Assembly: GCA_903813345.2 (NCBI GenBank)
Contig: CAIIXF020000008.1
Coordinates: 36,978,867-37,042,866 of the forward strand
Reading direction: 5' to 3'
Origin: Owenia fusiformis
Lineage: Eukaryota; Annelida; Polychaeta; Sabellida; Oweniidae
Length of the DNA: 64,000 nt
Each line of letters opens with the position of its first letter. Position 1 is the stretch's first letter. Below are positions 20,555 to 31,513 of this stretch, in pieces. The notes beneath the pieces are model-generated. The model did not search any database. It was not told the origin of the DNA and was given only the letters and a program-made list of their open reading frames with translations. The position numbers and the translations under genes were made by a program.

Positions 20555-21110
20555 AGCTCACGTGGTGAGCTTTTGTAATCACCTGTCAGTCTGTCTGTCC
20601 ATCCCTCTGTCTGTCAACAATTGGCCCATTTTAAAACCTCTATCAATAGGATCCCCGTTTTAAGTTATTTTTGTTCAACATCAATACAGAAAAACCCCCT
20701 ATGACTCCTGGTTCAAAAGCTCGCCTATTTTCAAAATGGCCACCATTCTTGTCTTGCAAAATTTACTTTTGGACCATTTGGTAGCTTTACAAATAATTTT
20801 AGGTATCCTGCAGTGTAAAAAGCCATGTCACTGTAAAGAGTAGTTGCGTGAAATAATTTTGTTACAAAAAATTACCCCAAAATTATATCCATTTTTTTTT
20901 CATTTCCAGCCATTTTTTGTTATCATTGATTTGTTCATCTGTTTCTCAGTCAGTCCACAATAATGGCATGTTTTAAAACCTCTGTCGATAGAATTCCCGT
21001 TTTAAGTTATTTTTGTTCAACATCAATACAGAAAACCCCTCTATGACTCCTGGTTCAAAAGCTCGCCTATTTTCAAAATGGCCACCATTTTTGTCTTGCA
21101 AAATTATTTA
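20555..21110 (+). repeat. Direct repeats of a marine-invertebrate dispersed family
   Basis: A block of about 128 bases (from CCCGTTTTAAGTTATTTTTG to TTCAAAATGGCCACCATT) occurs at 20650-20763 and again at 20990-21106. A CTGTCTGTCC-rich head precedes the first copy. It is related in style to the large arrays at 34.6, 38.2 and 56.5 kb. Confidence 0.72.
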
Positions 21111-21715
21111 TTACTTCATTTAAAAGTTGAAATTTTAGTATAAGTTCAGCTTAAAACTTCTATTAAAAGCTCTCTACTAATAGATTATACTTCATTGCAG
21201 AGGCACAGATTCCCAAATTTCTTTACTAGCCATCCGGTGCGGTGGCTTGTAATGGAAAATACTTGGAAGCCAGCAGAAAAGTAAGGCGCCAACATTGTGG
21301 CTTGTAACCTCAATAGTTACAAGCCAAGAAAAAACGAATTAAATCCCCCATTGCCTCTTTATTAAGAGTTTTCTACTAAGGCCCCGGGAACATGTATAAA
21401 ATAGCGAGTACAGATGCATTTCTGGGCTACAGCTATCAGTTTTTCTGTGTTGACAAACGTGACTGCATAAATATACTATGATTACTTCACTGAAACCGCT
21501 ACTCACGCCTGGAAAGACTCTTCATCGGCTCGGAGTCAGAGACCAGAACTTATTTCAATCGATTCGTTTTTTGGAAAAAAAAATCTTTTCAAATATAAAT
21601 GTCCATTATCGGCTTTCAAAAGCTCAGAGAGCTCATAATCATAGCCTATATTCTTGAAAACTTCAATCTGGTCTGATCTGATCACATTTCTATTCATTAA
21701 GAAGATATGATCAGC

Positions 21716-22032
21716 TAAAAACGATCAAAACTAGAGAAAAGTAAATATTTTTCCCAAATCCATGTTTTGATGTTTTGGTCACGTGACCACACGTGAAAGG
21801 TCAGAGGGAATGAAGCTGATTGGTCAAAGAATTCATGATGAACTTTAAAACGGCGGTAAATTCAAATTCAAAACTTATCTGCACAATGATTGGTCAAATA
21901 ATTCACATTGCCGAAAATTAGACCAATCAAAACGCGAGACACAAAAAGGAGACAAAATATTAAAACTACAAGATAAGGAATAGTTCCCAGAATACTTTGC
22001 GCATCAATCGGCCTATCAACCATCTCAATTAC
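21716..22032 (+). repeat. 317-bp direct repeat, copy 1, promoter-like motifs
   Basis: Nearly identical to 22844-23160. It contains GGTCACGTGACC, CACACGTG and three CCAAT-box words (GATTGGTC twice, GACCAATC once). It lacks TG...CA ends, and no target duplication flanks the pair, so an LTR reading is weak. Confidence 0.85.
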
Positions 22033-22843
22033 TAGTACTACTAATACTAGTTGACAGATTTTCTTCATATTTGGTGGAAAGATGTATATTGATAAATAGT
22101 TTCCATACAAAAAAATTCTTCAAGATGGCTGCCGCTTTAAAAATGGCAGGGATTTTTTGAAAAATCTTATGTTTTTCATTATGAACAAAAATGATAAATA
22201 TTATTTGAAATTTTGGTAGTATATTCACAACATCTATCTATTTCTCATATATCCCATGTTTTCACCCTGACCCCCTAGGGCTGTGAATAAGGGTTGAGAA
22301 ATCAGGAATTTGCTTTAATTTTGAGATTTGTTTTGAAGTGTAGCTTTGTTATACTCAAATGAAAGGCAATTTAGAGGAGATAGCAAATATGGTATTGTTT
22401 TTCTGATTCAGCCCTTGTAAAATTCAAAATGGCCACTTCATGTTGGATTTCGCAATTATTTTCTGATCTCTTAAAAGTATGGCTATATTATACTCAAATT
22501 GAAGGAATTTCAGAGCAGATCACAATTATGTTATTGTTTTTCTGATTTGTGCCTCAGAAAATTCAAAATGGCTGCCTAGAGCAGGAATTCACTATTACTT
22601 AAGAGTTATCTTTAAAGTATGCTTTGAAAACCAAGTTAAATTTCCTGTTCAAGAACCTCTAATCTAACCAATTAGGATTGAGTTAACATATTTTTACCGA
22701 TCAAGGCATAATCAACATATATTCTGAGAAAATGATGATTTCAGCTAGGGTGTATTGACTGCTTCCTGGTCAAGCCAACCCCAAGTCAACTCAACCCAAG
22801 TCAAGTCAACCCTTAGTCAAGTCGACCCCAAGTCAAGTTGACC
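22033..22843 (+). repeat. Spacer with diverged tandem repeats and a minisatellite
   Basis: About three diverged 140-bp units lie at 22310-22640 (TATACTCAAAT, TTATTGTTTTTCTGATT and AAATTCAAAATGGC words). A minisatellite of CAAGTCAACCCC-like units runs from 22771 to 22843. Confidence 0.65.
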
Positions 22844-23160
22844 AAAAACGATCAAAACTAGAGAAAAGTAAATATTTTTCCCAAATCCATGTTTTGATGT
22901 TTTGGTCACGTGACCACACGTGAAAGGTCAGAGGGAATGAAGCTGATTGGTCAAAGAATTCATGATGAACTTTAAAACGGCGGTAAATTCAAATTCAAAA
23001 CTTATCTGCACAATGATTGGTCAAATAATTCACATTGCCGAAAATTAGACCAATCAAAACGCGAGACACAAAAAGGAGACAAAATATTAAAACTACAAGA
23101 TAAGGAATAGTTCCCAGAATACTTTGCGCGTCAATCGGGCCTATCAACGATCTCAATTAC
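22844..23160 (+). repeat. 317-bp direct repeat, copy 2
   Basis: Same length and order as copy 1, with a handful of differences near its right end (GCGTCAATCGGGCC against GCATCAATCGGCC). Confidence 0.85.
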
Positions 23161-23974
23161 ATTCTTACCACTAAATTGATGCTGGGAAAGCACACTTTCG
23201 AAAAAATTGTAAATATCGATCAGCTGATTTAGCAAAAGCAGCATTAAATTCATGTGGAATCTTCATCTTTTCACCAATTTTCACGATTGAAATGACAGGA
23301 TAACAAGTATATTATAGTGGGAACTCTTGTACGCCAGGAATACGTGTAAATTTGATTTGTTTGGCGCCCGGGGCCAAAGTTAGGCGCATCTGGCGTCCTG
23401 GCGTGTGGGAATCTGTGGCTCTGCTTCATTGTTGATTTTAGTATTTTACCCAAAAGTGATTGCAATTGCTGTGATTGCAAGCCAGTGCATTTACCAAGTA
23501 ACTATAAATAGCAAATAAATAGCAAATGATATTGTAAAATGTTTTGGAAAATTACTCTCATGTCATCCCTAGTCTTTAAACTATTTTCTCCCTTTCATAC
23601 AATATTGAAAAGACCACTGAATGTGTCCCTCAGTGCTCTAGGTTAAATTGTGAAATATACAACATACCAATATAGATCTTAAAAAATGGTGGGAAATTTG
23701 AATATTTGAGATATAAAAGCTGACAACTTGTCAAAGCTGAAAACTTGTTTTTTCAAAAATCTTTAAAATAACTTTCAAAGTCATGAAAAAGAGTAAGTGA
23801 ATGATAAAAACATATTTTCAAACTTTGCATGAGGCCTTTAAGGAATAAAATGCCAAATAAAGATACTGTTTTTAATAGGCAACAATCTCATTTATTCATT
23901 GTTTCAATTCAATTTTATTTGATGCATCTTCATGAAACATAGATTAAAATGCAAGTGATTGAAAAAGCACTTAC
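23161..23974. other. No recognised feature (intron of the Death gene)
   Basis: AT-rich. A short frame at 23271-23480 has no splice support and no recognisable content. Confidence 0.4.
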
Positions 23975-24241
23975 TTTGTTCACACAACTTAGCAAGGTCA
24001 TTCCTCCCTACGTGTTTATTTCTTAATGCAACAGTGAGTTGCTTCTTGGTGTCCTCACTGTCTCCTTCTTGCCTTTTTGACCAAGCCAGCAACATGCTAT
24101 AGCCCCAGTTCTGGGCAGAGTGTGGATTACTGGCTATTATATTGTCCAGTTCTGAGTGATCTATTTCAAGATTGACTCTTAGTGCTGTCAAGTCATTTCC
24201 AAGGTACCTGCCTACTTGATATAGTAGACCATCAAGAGGAT
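23975..24241 (-). CDS. Death-domain exon
   Basis: This 267-base exon lies between a pyrimidine-rich acceptor (TTCCCCCTTTTTGTAG) and a strong donor (CAAA followed by GTAAGT), in phase 1 at both ends. Its 88 residues form almost a whole Death domain: LLYQVGRYLGNDLTALRVNL, an acidic helix SELDNIIASNP, the conserved tryptophan in MLLAWSKRQEG, and a last helix pair TKKQLTVALRNKH, RNDLAKLCEQ. Death domains bind one another in receptor and adaptor signalling complexes in the cytoplasm. It joins in phase to 19543-19660 and, through it, to the trypsin-like exon at 4732-5572. The upstream exon was not identified. A promoter-like cluster lies 500 bases upstream, so the gene may start nearby. Confidence 0.82.
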
Positions 24242-24744
24242 CTACAAAAAGGGGGAACAATTGAATAGAAATGTTACTTCAAGGTTTTATTTTCAGGATT
24301 TTGTTACATTCATGCACTCACTATTTATTATTACTCACTTATTATTATATTGGATTTTGAAATTTAATAAACTTCAATTTGAAATCAAATATTGCTGTTA
24401 ACATCGAAATTCATCCTATATATGGTAAGAAATCATTAGAATACAGTAAAAAGACATATACAGTGCATAAGGGACTGTGTGTAAAGTGGTAATATGCCAC
24501 CATTATGAATTAATAAGTCATTAAACATCATCAATTAATCAATAATCTCTGATGTTATTTTCACAAAGTCTCTTCAAGTTCGGGGCTCAAACTGTGACAA
24601 TATTTTGTATTTATCAGCTTATTAAAGAAGTATTACACTATTAAAATTATTTTAATTTCGTCTGGAATGAATGAATATGTTTAAATAAAGCGAGTTGGTT
24701 TGTCGGAATATGTTATGGGGCATATTTTACCTTCTTTCTTGGGT

Positions 24745-24800
24745 TACAATATGGCGACCAACGTCGATATGACGTCACACTTCCGGTGACCTTGATGCAA
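24745..24800 (-). promoter_or_regulatory. Candidate TATA-less promoter (ETS, CRE, YY1-like)
   Basis: Within 45 bases the minus strand carries ACCGGAAGTG (ETS-type), TGACGTCA (CRE) and GTCGCCATATT (YY1-like). A possible donor AAG/GTAAAA follows at about 24731. It lies about 500 bases upstream of the Death exon and may be its promoter, possibly bidirectional, since ATGGCGACC on the plus strand starts a short frame. Confidence 0.45.
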
Positions 24801-24934
24801 AATGGCTATCTCCATCAACTATGTCAGTGGGTCAATTGATATTATTCTTTTCCATATAATCACTTAACCTAATATATTTTTTAAAAAGTTTTATTATTGC
24901 CTCAATTACACATAAAGGTACATTGTAACCACCA

Positions 24935-25660
24935 ATTTATATCCTTACGGAATTTAGGCTAGGCAAATGGAAGTTTAACATCCCAAAAATTGCAACAGTT
25001 TTTAAATTAGGCTTATATTGTATATTGATACGAGTTGAAAAACATATCAAAAATATAGAAAAATATATGCAGTGGACAAATATGAAATGTTACATTCTAG
25101 GTACCCCCCTCCAAATTTGAGTATGGGATTGTAAATATTTTTATATTTCAAAATGGAATGCTTTTATCAACTAAACGAGTAATATTATGATAGTTTACTG
25201 ACATAAGACCAATTAAAAATTGTTAACCAACTATTTGAGTGCAATAATTGGCATTTCTAGCCCCAAATATCTGAAAATAGGCCATCAAATAGCCTGAATT
25301 TAATATAACAATGTATTTATTTCTGTATCAATTCATCAGAATTGCATGAAAAAAATCAAAGAGTTTATTGTATACCTGACCATTGTATTTGATAAGTATC
25401 AGGGTCATTAAGTGAATATTGAGGGTGAAAATAATATTTGAAATTTCAGTATTTTACCACACCCACTTTTGGGGTGACCTTACTTTTGTTTAATCACTTC
25501 CAAGATATGTCATATTTGAACTCATCAGCACAACTAAATTATTTGTAAAGGCTTATTTTGTCATGAAAACAGTTTTTTGATGTTTTCAGGAAAGGATTAT
25601 GTAAAAAAAAAGTAGAAATAACAGCAAATGCCAGGTGAAATATAGGGAAAGCCCTACTTT
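24935..25660 (+). repeat. Diverged dispersed repeat, inverted copy of 29460-30180
   Basis: Shares ATTGCAACAGTTTTTAAATT, TTGAAAAACATATCAAAAAT, GTGGACAAATATGAAAT, the CCACGCCCAC/CCACACCCAC block and CAGGTGAAAT with the reverse complement of 29460-30180. It is old and unevenly diverged. Confidence 0.65.
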
Positions 25661-26661
25661 TAGTTGATAACTGCTAAATTATCAAATGTTTTTTCCTTTT
25701 AAATTCAATTTGATATATAATATACCTTTTCTGGTAAAACAGAGAACTATTTGTTAGAAATTAAGTACAATCAGTGGTCTAAAAATATCCTTGAAAAGGC
25801 AACAAAATGTTAAATATCCCTGTCCCTGACATCAGTTTATTAATATGACCCAAAAAAGGTAACCCAACCAAATGTTTGTTAATAACCCAGTCATTCAGCA
25901 TGGGTTTGACATCATATTTGGCAAAATTACCTTGTCCAATGTTCTTTCATTCTTTTTAGTGTCATTGATCTATCCTTAATAGTCACAATTTTATGGCCAT
26001 TTCCAAAATGTGCTCAAAATATCGAAATGTGCCTAACTGACTGGACATCAATACCACCAGTTTTTTTTATCTGTAGACCTTTTTCTATACTGACAACACT
26101 TGAAACATAAAAACAAGAGATACGAATGAAGATGAGAGCCATAACACAAGCTTTTTATGCTCCTGATTTGTACAACTATGTACGCACAATACGTTCAAGT
26201 TGGCCTCCAGGCATGACACCCATATTTCATGGCATGGTATAAAATGGCCATAAAATCGTGAGCACTAGAGATAGACCACTGAGACTGGGTAGATCGATAA
26301 TACATTGACCAAGACTCAATTCTGCCAAATGACACTAAATCCATGCAGGATGACTGGACTGGGTTATTAAGATTTGTTTGGGTTACCTCAGTCTTTGGCT
26401 CGCCCTGTATTAAAAAAAATTGTTACTTTTGACTAAGGTGTTCTTAACCACATAGAAATGAAGAAGTTCAACTGAAGAATGTTGGATTTCAAAAATGAAA
26501 TTCAATAAAAATGAGGAAAAGGTTTCTACGTTAATAAATCCTACTGAGTTAACTAGTGTAACGCAAAGTAAATCCCTGGTCTTTATACAGGGCATGGTTC
26601 GCTTATGTTATGTTCATTATCAAAAATGCTGCCTTAATTTTGTAATCTTAACCTTCATATA
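25661..26661. other. No recognised feature
   Basis: AT-rich DNA. Overlapping frames at 26410-26680 on both strands lack splice sites and recognisable content. Confidence 0.4.
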
Positions 26662-27731
26662 CAGGGTGTCCGGAAAGTAAAGATACAAATGCTCTCATTT
26701 TAAGAGATTTACATGTTATGAGATGAAATTGCTCCAGAATGTATAATGACATTATAGCAATATATCCTGCTACGGTCATGGCTTTTAGTGTTAATATGAA
26801 AAAGTTATGGTCGTTATGGTAACGGGAGTCAAGGGTATGTGGAGCAACGTCACAAATGTGTTTTACAAATCTCTTTCCTGCTCATAGCATCTTGGCATTC
26901 TTCCATTTATTCCTACATCAAATTATGTACTACAACAGCATAAGGATTAGTACCGTAACATTATTTGATCTCTTAATATAACTACTATCATTGAATATTC
27001 AATATTTTCCCCATTATCTAAATATTTTTGGTGCATCTTGACCGCAGATTCAAAGACTTGACAAAATCATTGCTGTCCGTCTCTCAAATTGCTTATAGCA
27101 TTGACTTCCAGCTGAGACTCATTTTGTATGTTGTACTTCTTACAAATATTGCTTTCAGATGGTCATAAGGTAAAAGTCAAAAAGGCTCTATCAGGTGAAT
27201 ATGGGGCATTGTATAGAAAGGTTTAATGTCAAGACAATCCATTGTAAGAATTGTTTTCTTTGCTTTGAGAATGGGTGTATTATGGAGATGCAATATTGAC
27301 TTTCCAACTAAATCCAGAGGCTGTACTTTCTAAACGCTTGTATGATATTTCTTTGATTATACTGGTTAGTGAAATAAAATAGTTCTGATTAACAATGACA
27401 TCATTATATAAAAGAAAAAACTATGGCAGTAATAATACAAACAACAAACAAAAATTAGCAAAACATTGATAGAAAATACGACAAAAAGCGCTGTTTCAGA
27501 TTATTGTATTTTACCAATTTTTCACATTTTAGCTATGTTCTGGAACTGCTCCACATACCTCTCACAGCCGTAACCATAACAACCATAACTTGAACACGTT
27601 AAGACTATATGTGATGAAAGTTGGTTGATATATTGTAATAATCTTCCTCTACAAACTGTAGCAGTTTCATTTCAAAAGACCCAAATCTCTTAAAACAAGA
27701 GCATTTGTATCTTTACTTTCCGGACACCCTG
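26662..27731. mobile_element. Mariner-type element, transposase lost
   Basis: Perfect outer inverted repeats CAGGGTGTCCGGAAAGTAAA continue as about 50 well-matched bases, with weaker similarity to about 190. A TA dinucleotide flanks both ends (26660-26661 and 27732-27733), as for Tc1/mariner insertions. The 690-base centre shows no readable transposase. Confidence 0.85.
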
Positions 27732-28340
27732 TATGTGTGTGCAAAATGTGAGAGCAAAATTTTGGGCCCCTAAAACCCTAAAGTGGGCCCAAATTTTGAA
27801 ATATCCAGGCCCATTTACTTCAAAATTTAGCCTGAAATTAAAAAATAAGGCTTTAAAAGGCCCACTTATGACCAAAAAGGTCTTTTTTTGGGCCCAATTT
27901 TTTTTCTGGGCCCACCCAAGGGGCCCCCTTACATGCCATAGGACAGTTATTCCATTTTTCTGCAAGTACATCTCATAGAAGTACAATCTGCCTTACACAC
28001 ACAATGGATGATCTCTGAGAGAGGGGAGCTGCATTTAGGCAATTTGTACAAAAGTTTCGTTGCTTATTTCCCAGCCCAATTATAACGGAGGCAGTTTATT
28101 TCCCTCCCACTCCTGGATCTGATGGTACACTCTATAACTGTGGTATTCCGCAGCATCAGAAGTTGGAGGAAGAACACGGGGCTGCAATAATTCAGATCTT
28201 GCTGCTCTCTTTTAATAGAATTTTTGAAGCCTAAGTTCATTTAGGGTTTCACCATTTTTCCACCATAAATTGACAAAAGAGCATGTTCCTCTGCAATGAC
28301 AGAGTTGCTTGCATTTCACTGATTACGTTGTAACAAAATG
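27732..28340. repeat. GGGCCC-rich low-complexity repeat, then plain DNA
   Basis: GGGCCCA and AGGCCCA words recur between 27760 and 27930 and create open frames on both strands. From 27965 to 28340 nothing was recognised. Confidence 0.5.
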
Positions 28341-28341
28341 T

Positions 28342-28757
28342 CGGAACATCGAAGGTATGATTTTTCTTTTTTCCTTATTTCACACATTGTAGGCAGAATT
28401 CCCACAACATTGTTATCACAAACATGTATCAGTATCATATGATTAAAAAATGTACATATTTGCGGACAAATAGTTCAGAAGACAACAGAATCGTTGATTT
28501 AATTCCTCACTTAAGTTACATAAACTGTATTTCCATAAACAGTTAAGATCTGCACTTTAACCCAAACCGTTTATGTAACTTAAGGAAGTTCATTTTAAGT
28601 AAGGAATTAAATCAACAATTATGTTGTTTTCTGAGCTATTTTTGCGTAAACATGTGCATTTTCTAAAACATATGATACTGATACACGATTGTGAGAAAAA
28701 ACATTGTGGGGATTCTGCCTACACCGCGTGAAAAAAGGAAAAAAGAAAAATAGTACC
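28342..28757. repeat. Foldback element (long inverted repeat)
   Basis: The halves 28342-28548 and 28560-28757 are inverse copies: CATCGAAGGTA against TACCTTCGA at the ends, AGGCAGAATTCCCACAA against TTGTGGGGATTCTGCCT further in, and TTAAGTTACATAAAC against GTTTATGTAACTTAAG near the centre. The right arm ends about ten bases from the stop codon of 28766-29160. Confidence 0.8.
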
Positions 28758-28765
28758 TTCGACGT

Positions 28766-29160
28766 TTAGATATTTTGTTTTCTCAAGAACTCACTCTTTT
28801 TCATCTGCCTCAATGATAGCTTCTTGTCTATGCCATTTAACCTGAATGCGGTGTACACCCCAGAAAAGATAAACAAAATATCGTCACAGACCACTTTTCC
28901 AAAAGACAATCTTATTTCATTTATATTCCAACATTTTGTTTCTTGGGTTGCTGCTTTTGGTTCAGGTTTGAAGAAACTGTTGAAGTTTGTGTTTTGTGCA
29001 TGATAAATGAGAAGCACAAGGATATCTGTATGAGTACTGTATTTTAGGTTTGGACACTTTGGATTGCAGTTTTCACAATCACAATATCTGAATCCAATTC
29101 TGAATGTAGCACATGTACACTCAATGTTTTCCAACCTGACAGACAGAATTACCATCATTC
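28766..29160 (-). CDS. Last exon of a possible secreted cysteine-rich protein
   Basis: An open stretch of 130 residues plus stop follows an acceptor TTTCAGTGTGCAG. With that acceptor it enters in phase 1 and would join in frame to the signal-peptide exon at 33709-33763, giving a protein of about 149 residues. There are ten cysteines, most in the first third (ECTCATF, RYCDCENCNPKC), then KCW and VVCDD. A basic tail LRQMKKSEFLRKQ ends the protein. No family was recognised. The link to 33709 is inferred from phase, strand and order only; a retroelement lies in the intron. The foldback element at 28342-28757 begins right after the stop and would form the start of the 3' untranslated region. Confidence 0.45.
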
Positions 29161-29459
29161 CTGCACACTGAAATTATATTAATGAAAGACTACCCAGATA
29201 TCTGAGATTTAAATGTGCTCTATCAGTTTAAATTCCATTTAATAACCATAAATTCGTTTCTACAGCATTATACATCCAATTGATAGTTCCATAGTAATGT
29301 ACTCTTATGTAATGATTTATTTATCTGATGAATTTAAATATATAAAAATTTTGTAATTGCGGATTGTAATTAATAATTTAAACAATATTAAATTCCACAG
29401 AAACTACAACTTACATTATTTAGATAAGCCTAGTATAGAGCAGTTATCAAATACCCTAA
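29161..29459. other. No recognised feature
   Basis: AT-rich intronic DNA without supported features. Confidence 0.35.
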
Positions 29460-30180
29460 GGTCACCTTAACATTTCACCTGGTGCAACTCCTATTTTTCA
29501 TACTAATAAGGTATAAACCTTCACAAAACTTGTATTTTAGATGATGACAAGCCTATATAAATGATTTAGATGTCAACTCTAATACAAATGTGATGCATTG
29601 TAAGAGTTAGTGATCAAAACTATAGTCCCCCCTATAGTGGGCGTGGCAAAACTATGAAAAAGAAATATTTTTTTTCTTCCTAAGTATACAGGTTAGAATT
29701 TTGACACTCACCAAATATGAAGTTCATATAAATATGTACCACCATGAATTTTTTCATGCTTTTCTGACAAACTGATCCTAAAATATCTAAATCCATATGT
29801 GATAACATGCCTGTTTTGTAGCCTATTTTGTTATACTTTGGGGTCAAATGACCAATTACTGGTCTCAAAAATGATTAAAATAATATTTTAATTATTTGTG
29901 AATATGTGATCTATCATAATAAAGCTTGAATACTTGACTAAAGTATTCCATTTGGGAAGAAAAAATTGTTTCCTACCAATACTCAATTTTGGGGTAGGGT
30001 TGTAGGGGGTACATAGGAAGTGAAATTTCATATTTGTCCACTGCATACATTTTTCTATATTTTTGATATGTTTTTCAACTGATATTAATACATAATATAA
30101 GACTAATTTAAAAACTGTTGCAATTTTTGGGATGTTTGGGCCTTTTATGAGCCCATTTGCTTGGCCTAATTCCCTGTTGA
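29460..30180 (-). repeat. Diverged dispersed repeat, inverted copy of 24935-25660
   Basis: Partner of 24935-25660. The best-conserved part is 29990-30165. Open frames at 29680-29868 and 29888-30262 lie inside the repeat and are not taken as genes. Confidence 0.65.
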
Positions 30181-30389
30181 GTTTGAATTGTGGTGCTGTT
30201 TTTTCAACAAACGTAATTGGTCCAAAAGTATGTTGATAAAGACTTTTCTTGCTCTGACGCATTTGGACACAAATTGTAATTTGCCTTTCAGGCTTTGCAA
30301 TTCTTGTTTCATAGCACTTACCCGATTTTTCTATTCTATTAATAGATTCTTAATTTCTACTAACCTTTCAGGAGTGACACTCATGGTAA

Positions 30390-31301
30390 ATGTTTCTGAT
30401 CGATTCCCAGGAATTGCATACCGGTACTAGGTAGGCAGAATTTATCTAGATTTTCTACCAATCCAGCATTATGCAGTTTTTCTCGAAGTTTATTCCTATC
30501 CGAGTCAGCTGTTTTGTGAGTTGTCACTACTCCGAAATCATCGAGATAGTTACATACCTTGTTACCTGCCTTCTCATATATGTACCTGATTGCGTTGGCT
30601 ATTCTTTGACACATCATGGCTGAGGATCGGAGACAAAATGGGGCAACCATATCGAAATATAACCTTACCTTTCCACGGGAGACACACCTTGTCTATGTCC
30701 CTTGGGTCATGTTTTATCTGTCTATATGCTCGACTCAAGTCTATCTTGAACATTACACATTTTTGGAGATTTTATTATCCCATAACTCACCCTCGAAATG
30801 TATTGGCCAACCGTATGCGATAAATTGACAGATGAACTTGTCTTCGTAATTTTTGAGTTTCTCATACCAATATGTGATGACCGATTCCAGGTTGATTTTG
30901 ATTTTAGCTTTTTCAAAATTATAACATCCAGATTTTGACACAATGTCATGTATTTCGATAATTGAGATGTGGTTCTGCGATAATTTAGGAGGAACCCATT
31001 GTTGTTCAGAAACTGTATCAGGTTTTGAACCGATAAGTTTTGATTTTGAACCTGCAATAGGTTTTGAATCCGTAATAGATTTTGATCCTGTGATAGGAGC
31101 ACTATTGTTGATATATCTGTTATCAGATTTTGAACAGACAATTTTGGACATTGAACCTGTGAGAGATTCCAAATCTTCGATACAATTTGATTCTGTGATA
31201 GAAGTACTTTTATCCTCTTTGGAACTATTAATTTTAGATTTTTGACCGGTGATAGGCTCCGAATTTGTGATAGATTTTGATCCTGTGATTGGATTACTCA
31301 T
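30390..31301 (-). pseudogene. Decayed reverse transcriptase of a second YR-type retroelement
   Basis: Reading from the right, a low-complexity run of ITGSKSI-like repeats leads into the N-terminal RT region typical of Ngaro/DIRS-like elements (NLESVITYWYEKLKNYED, FIAYGWPI). After a sharp break that removes the first part of the finger region, the frame shifts to FKIDLSRAYRQIKHDPRD. It shifts again before VAPFCLRSSAMMCQ and the catalytic box NYLDDFG, ending at QFLGI near 30405. At least two frame changes and one internal deletion make it non-functional. Assignment to Ngaro, DIRS or a sister group would need a tree. Confidence 0.72.
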
Positions 31302-31490
31302 GACGATGTGTGTAGCATAATTTTTAGGACCGGTAAGTTTAGATTAGTACCTGTGATAGATTCTGAATCTGTGATAGTTTTATATCCCGTGATGGAATTA
31401 TTATTGAACCCGCAGCTGAGTTCTGTAATATTTTCAACATTTGTAACGGTGTTGGGTTTTAATCCTGTGATACGATTATTGTTGATGTTC
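31010..31490 (-). repeat. Minisatellite inside the retroelement frame
   Basis: Imperfect units of about 18-21 bases around TTTTGATCCTGTGATAGG repeat more than fifteen times and keep the minus-strand frame partly open, giving ITGSKSITDSKPIAGSKSK-like peptide. Confidence 0.72.
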
Positions 31491-31513
31491 AGATCTAGTT
31501 GATCACTATCTAG

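Noticed and set aside
21716-23160. LTR retrotransposon with 317-bp LTRs
   Set aside because: No TG...CA ends, no primer-binding or polypurine site, no coding between, and no flanking target duplication.
27690-27986. Overlapping 81-98 codon frames
   Set aside because: They fall in GGGCCC-type low-complexity repeat and have no domain content.
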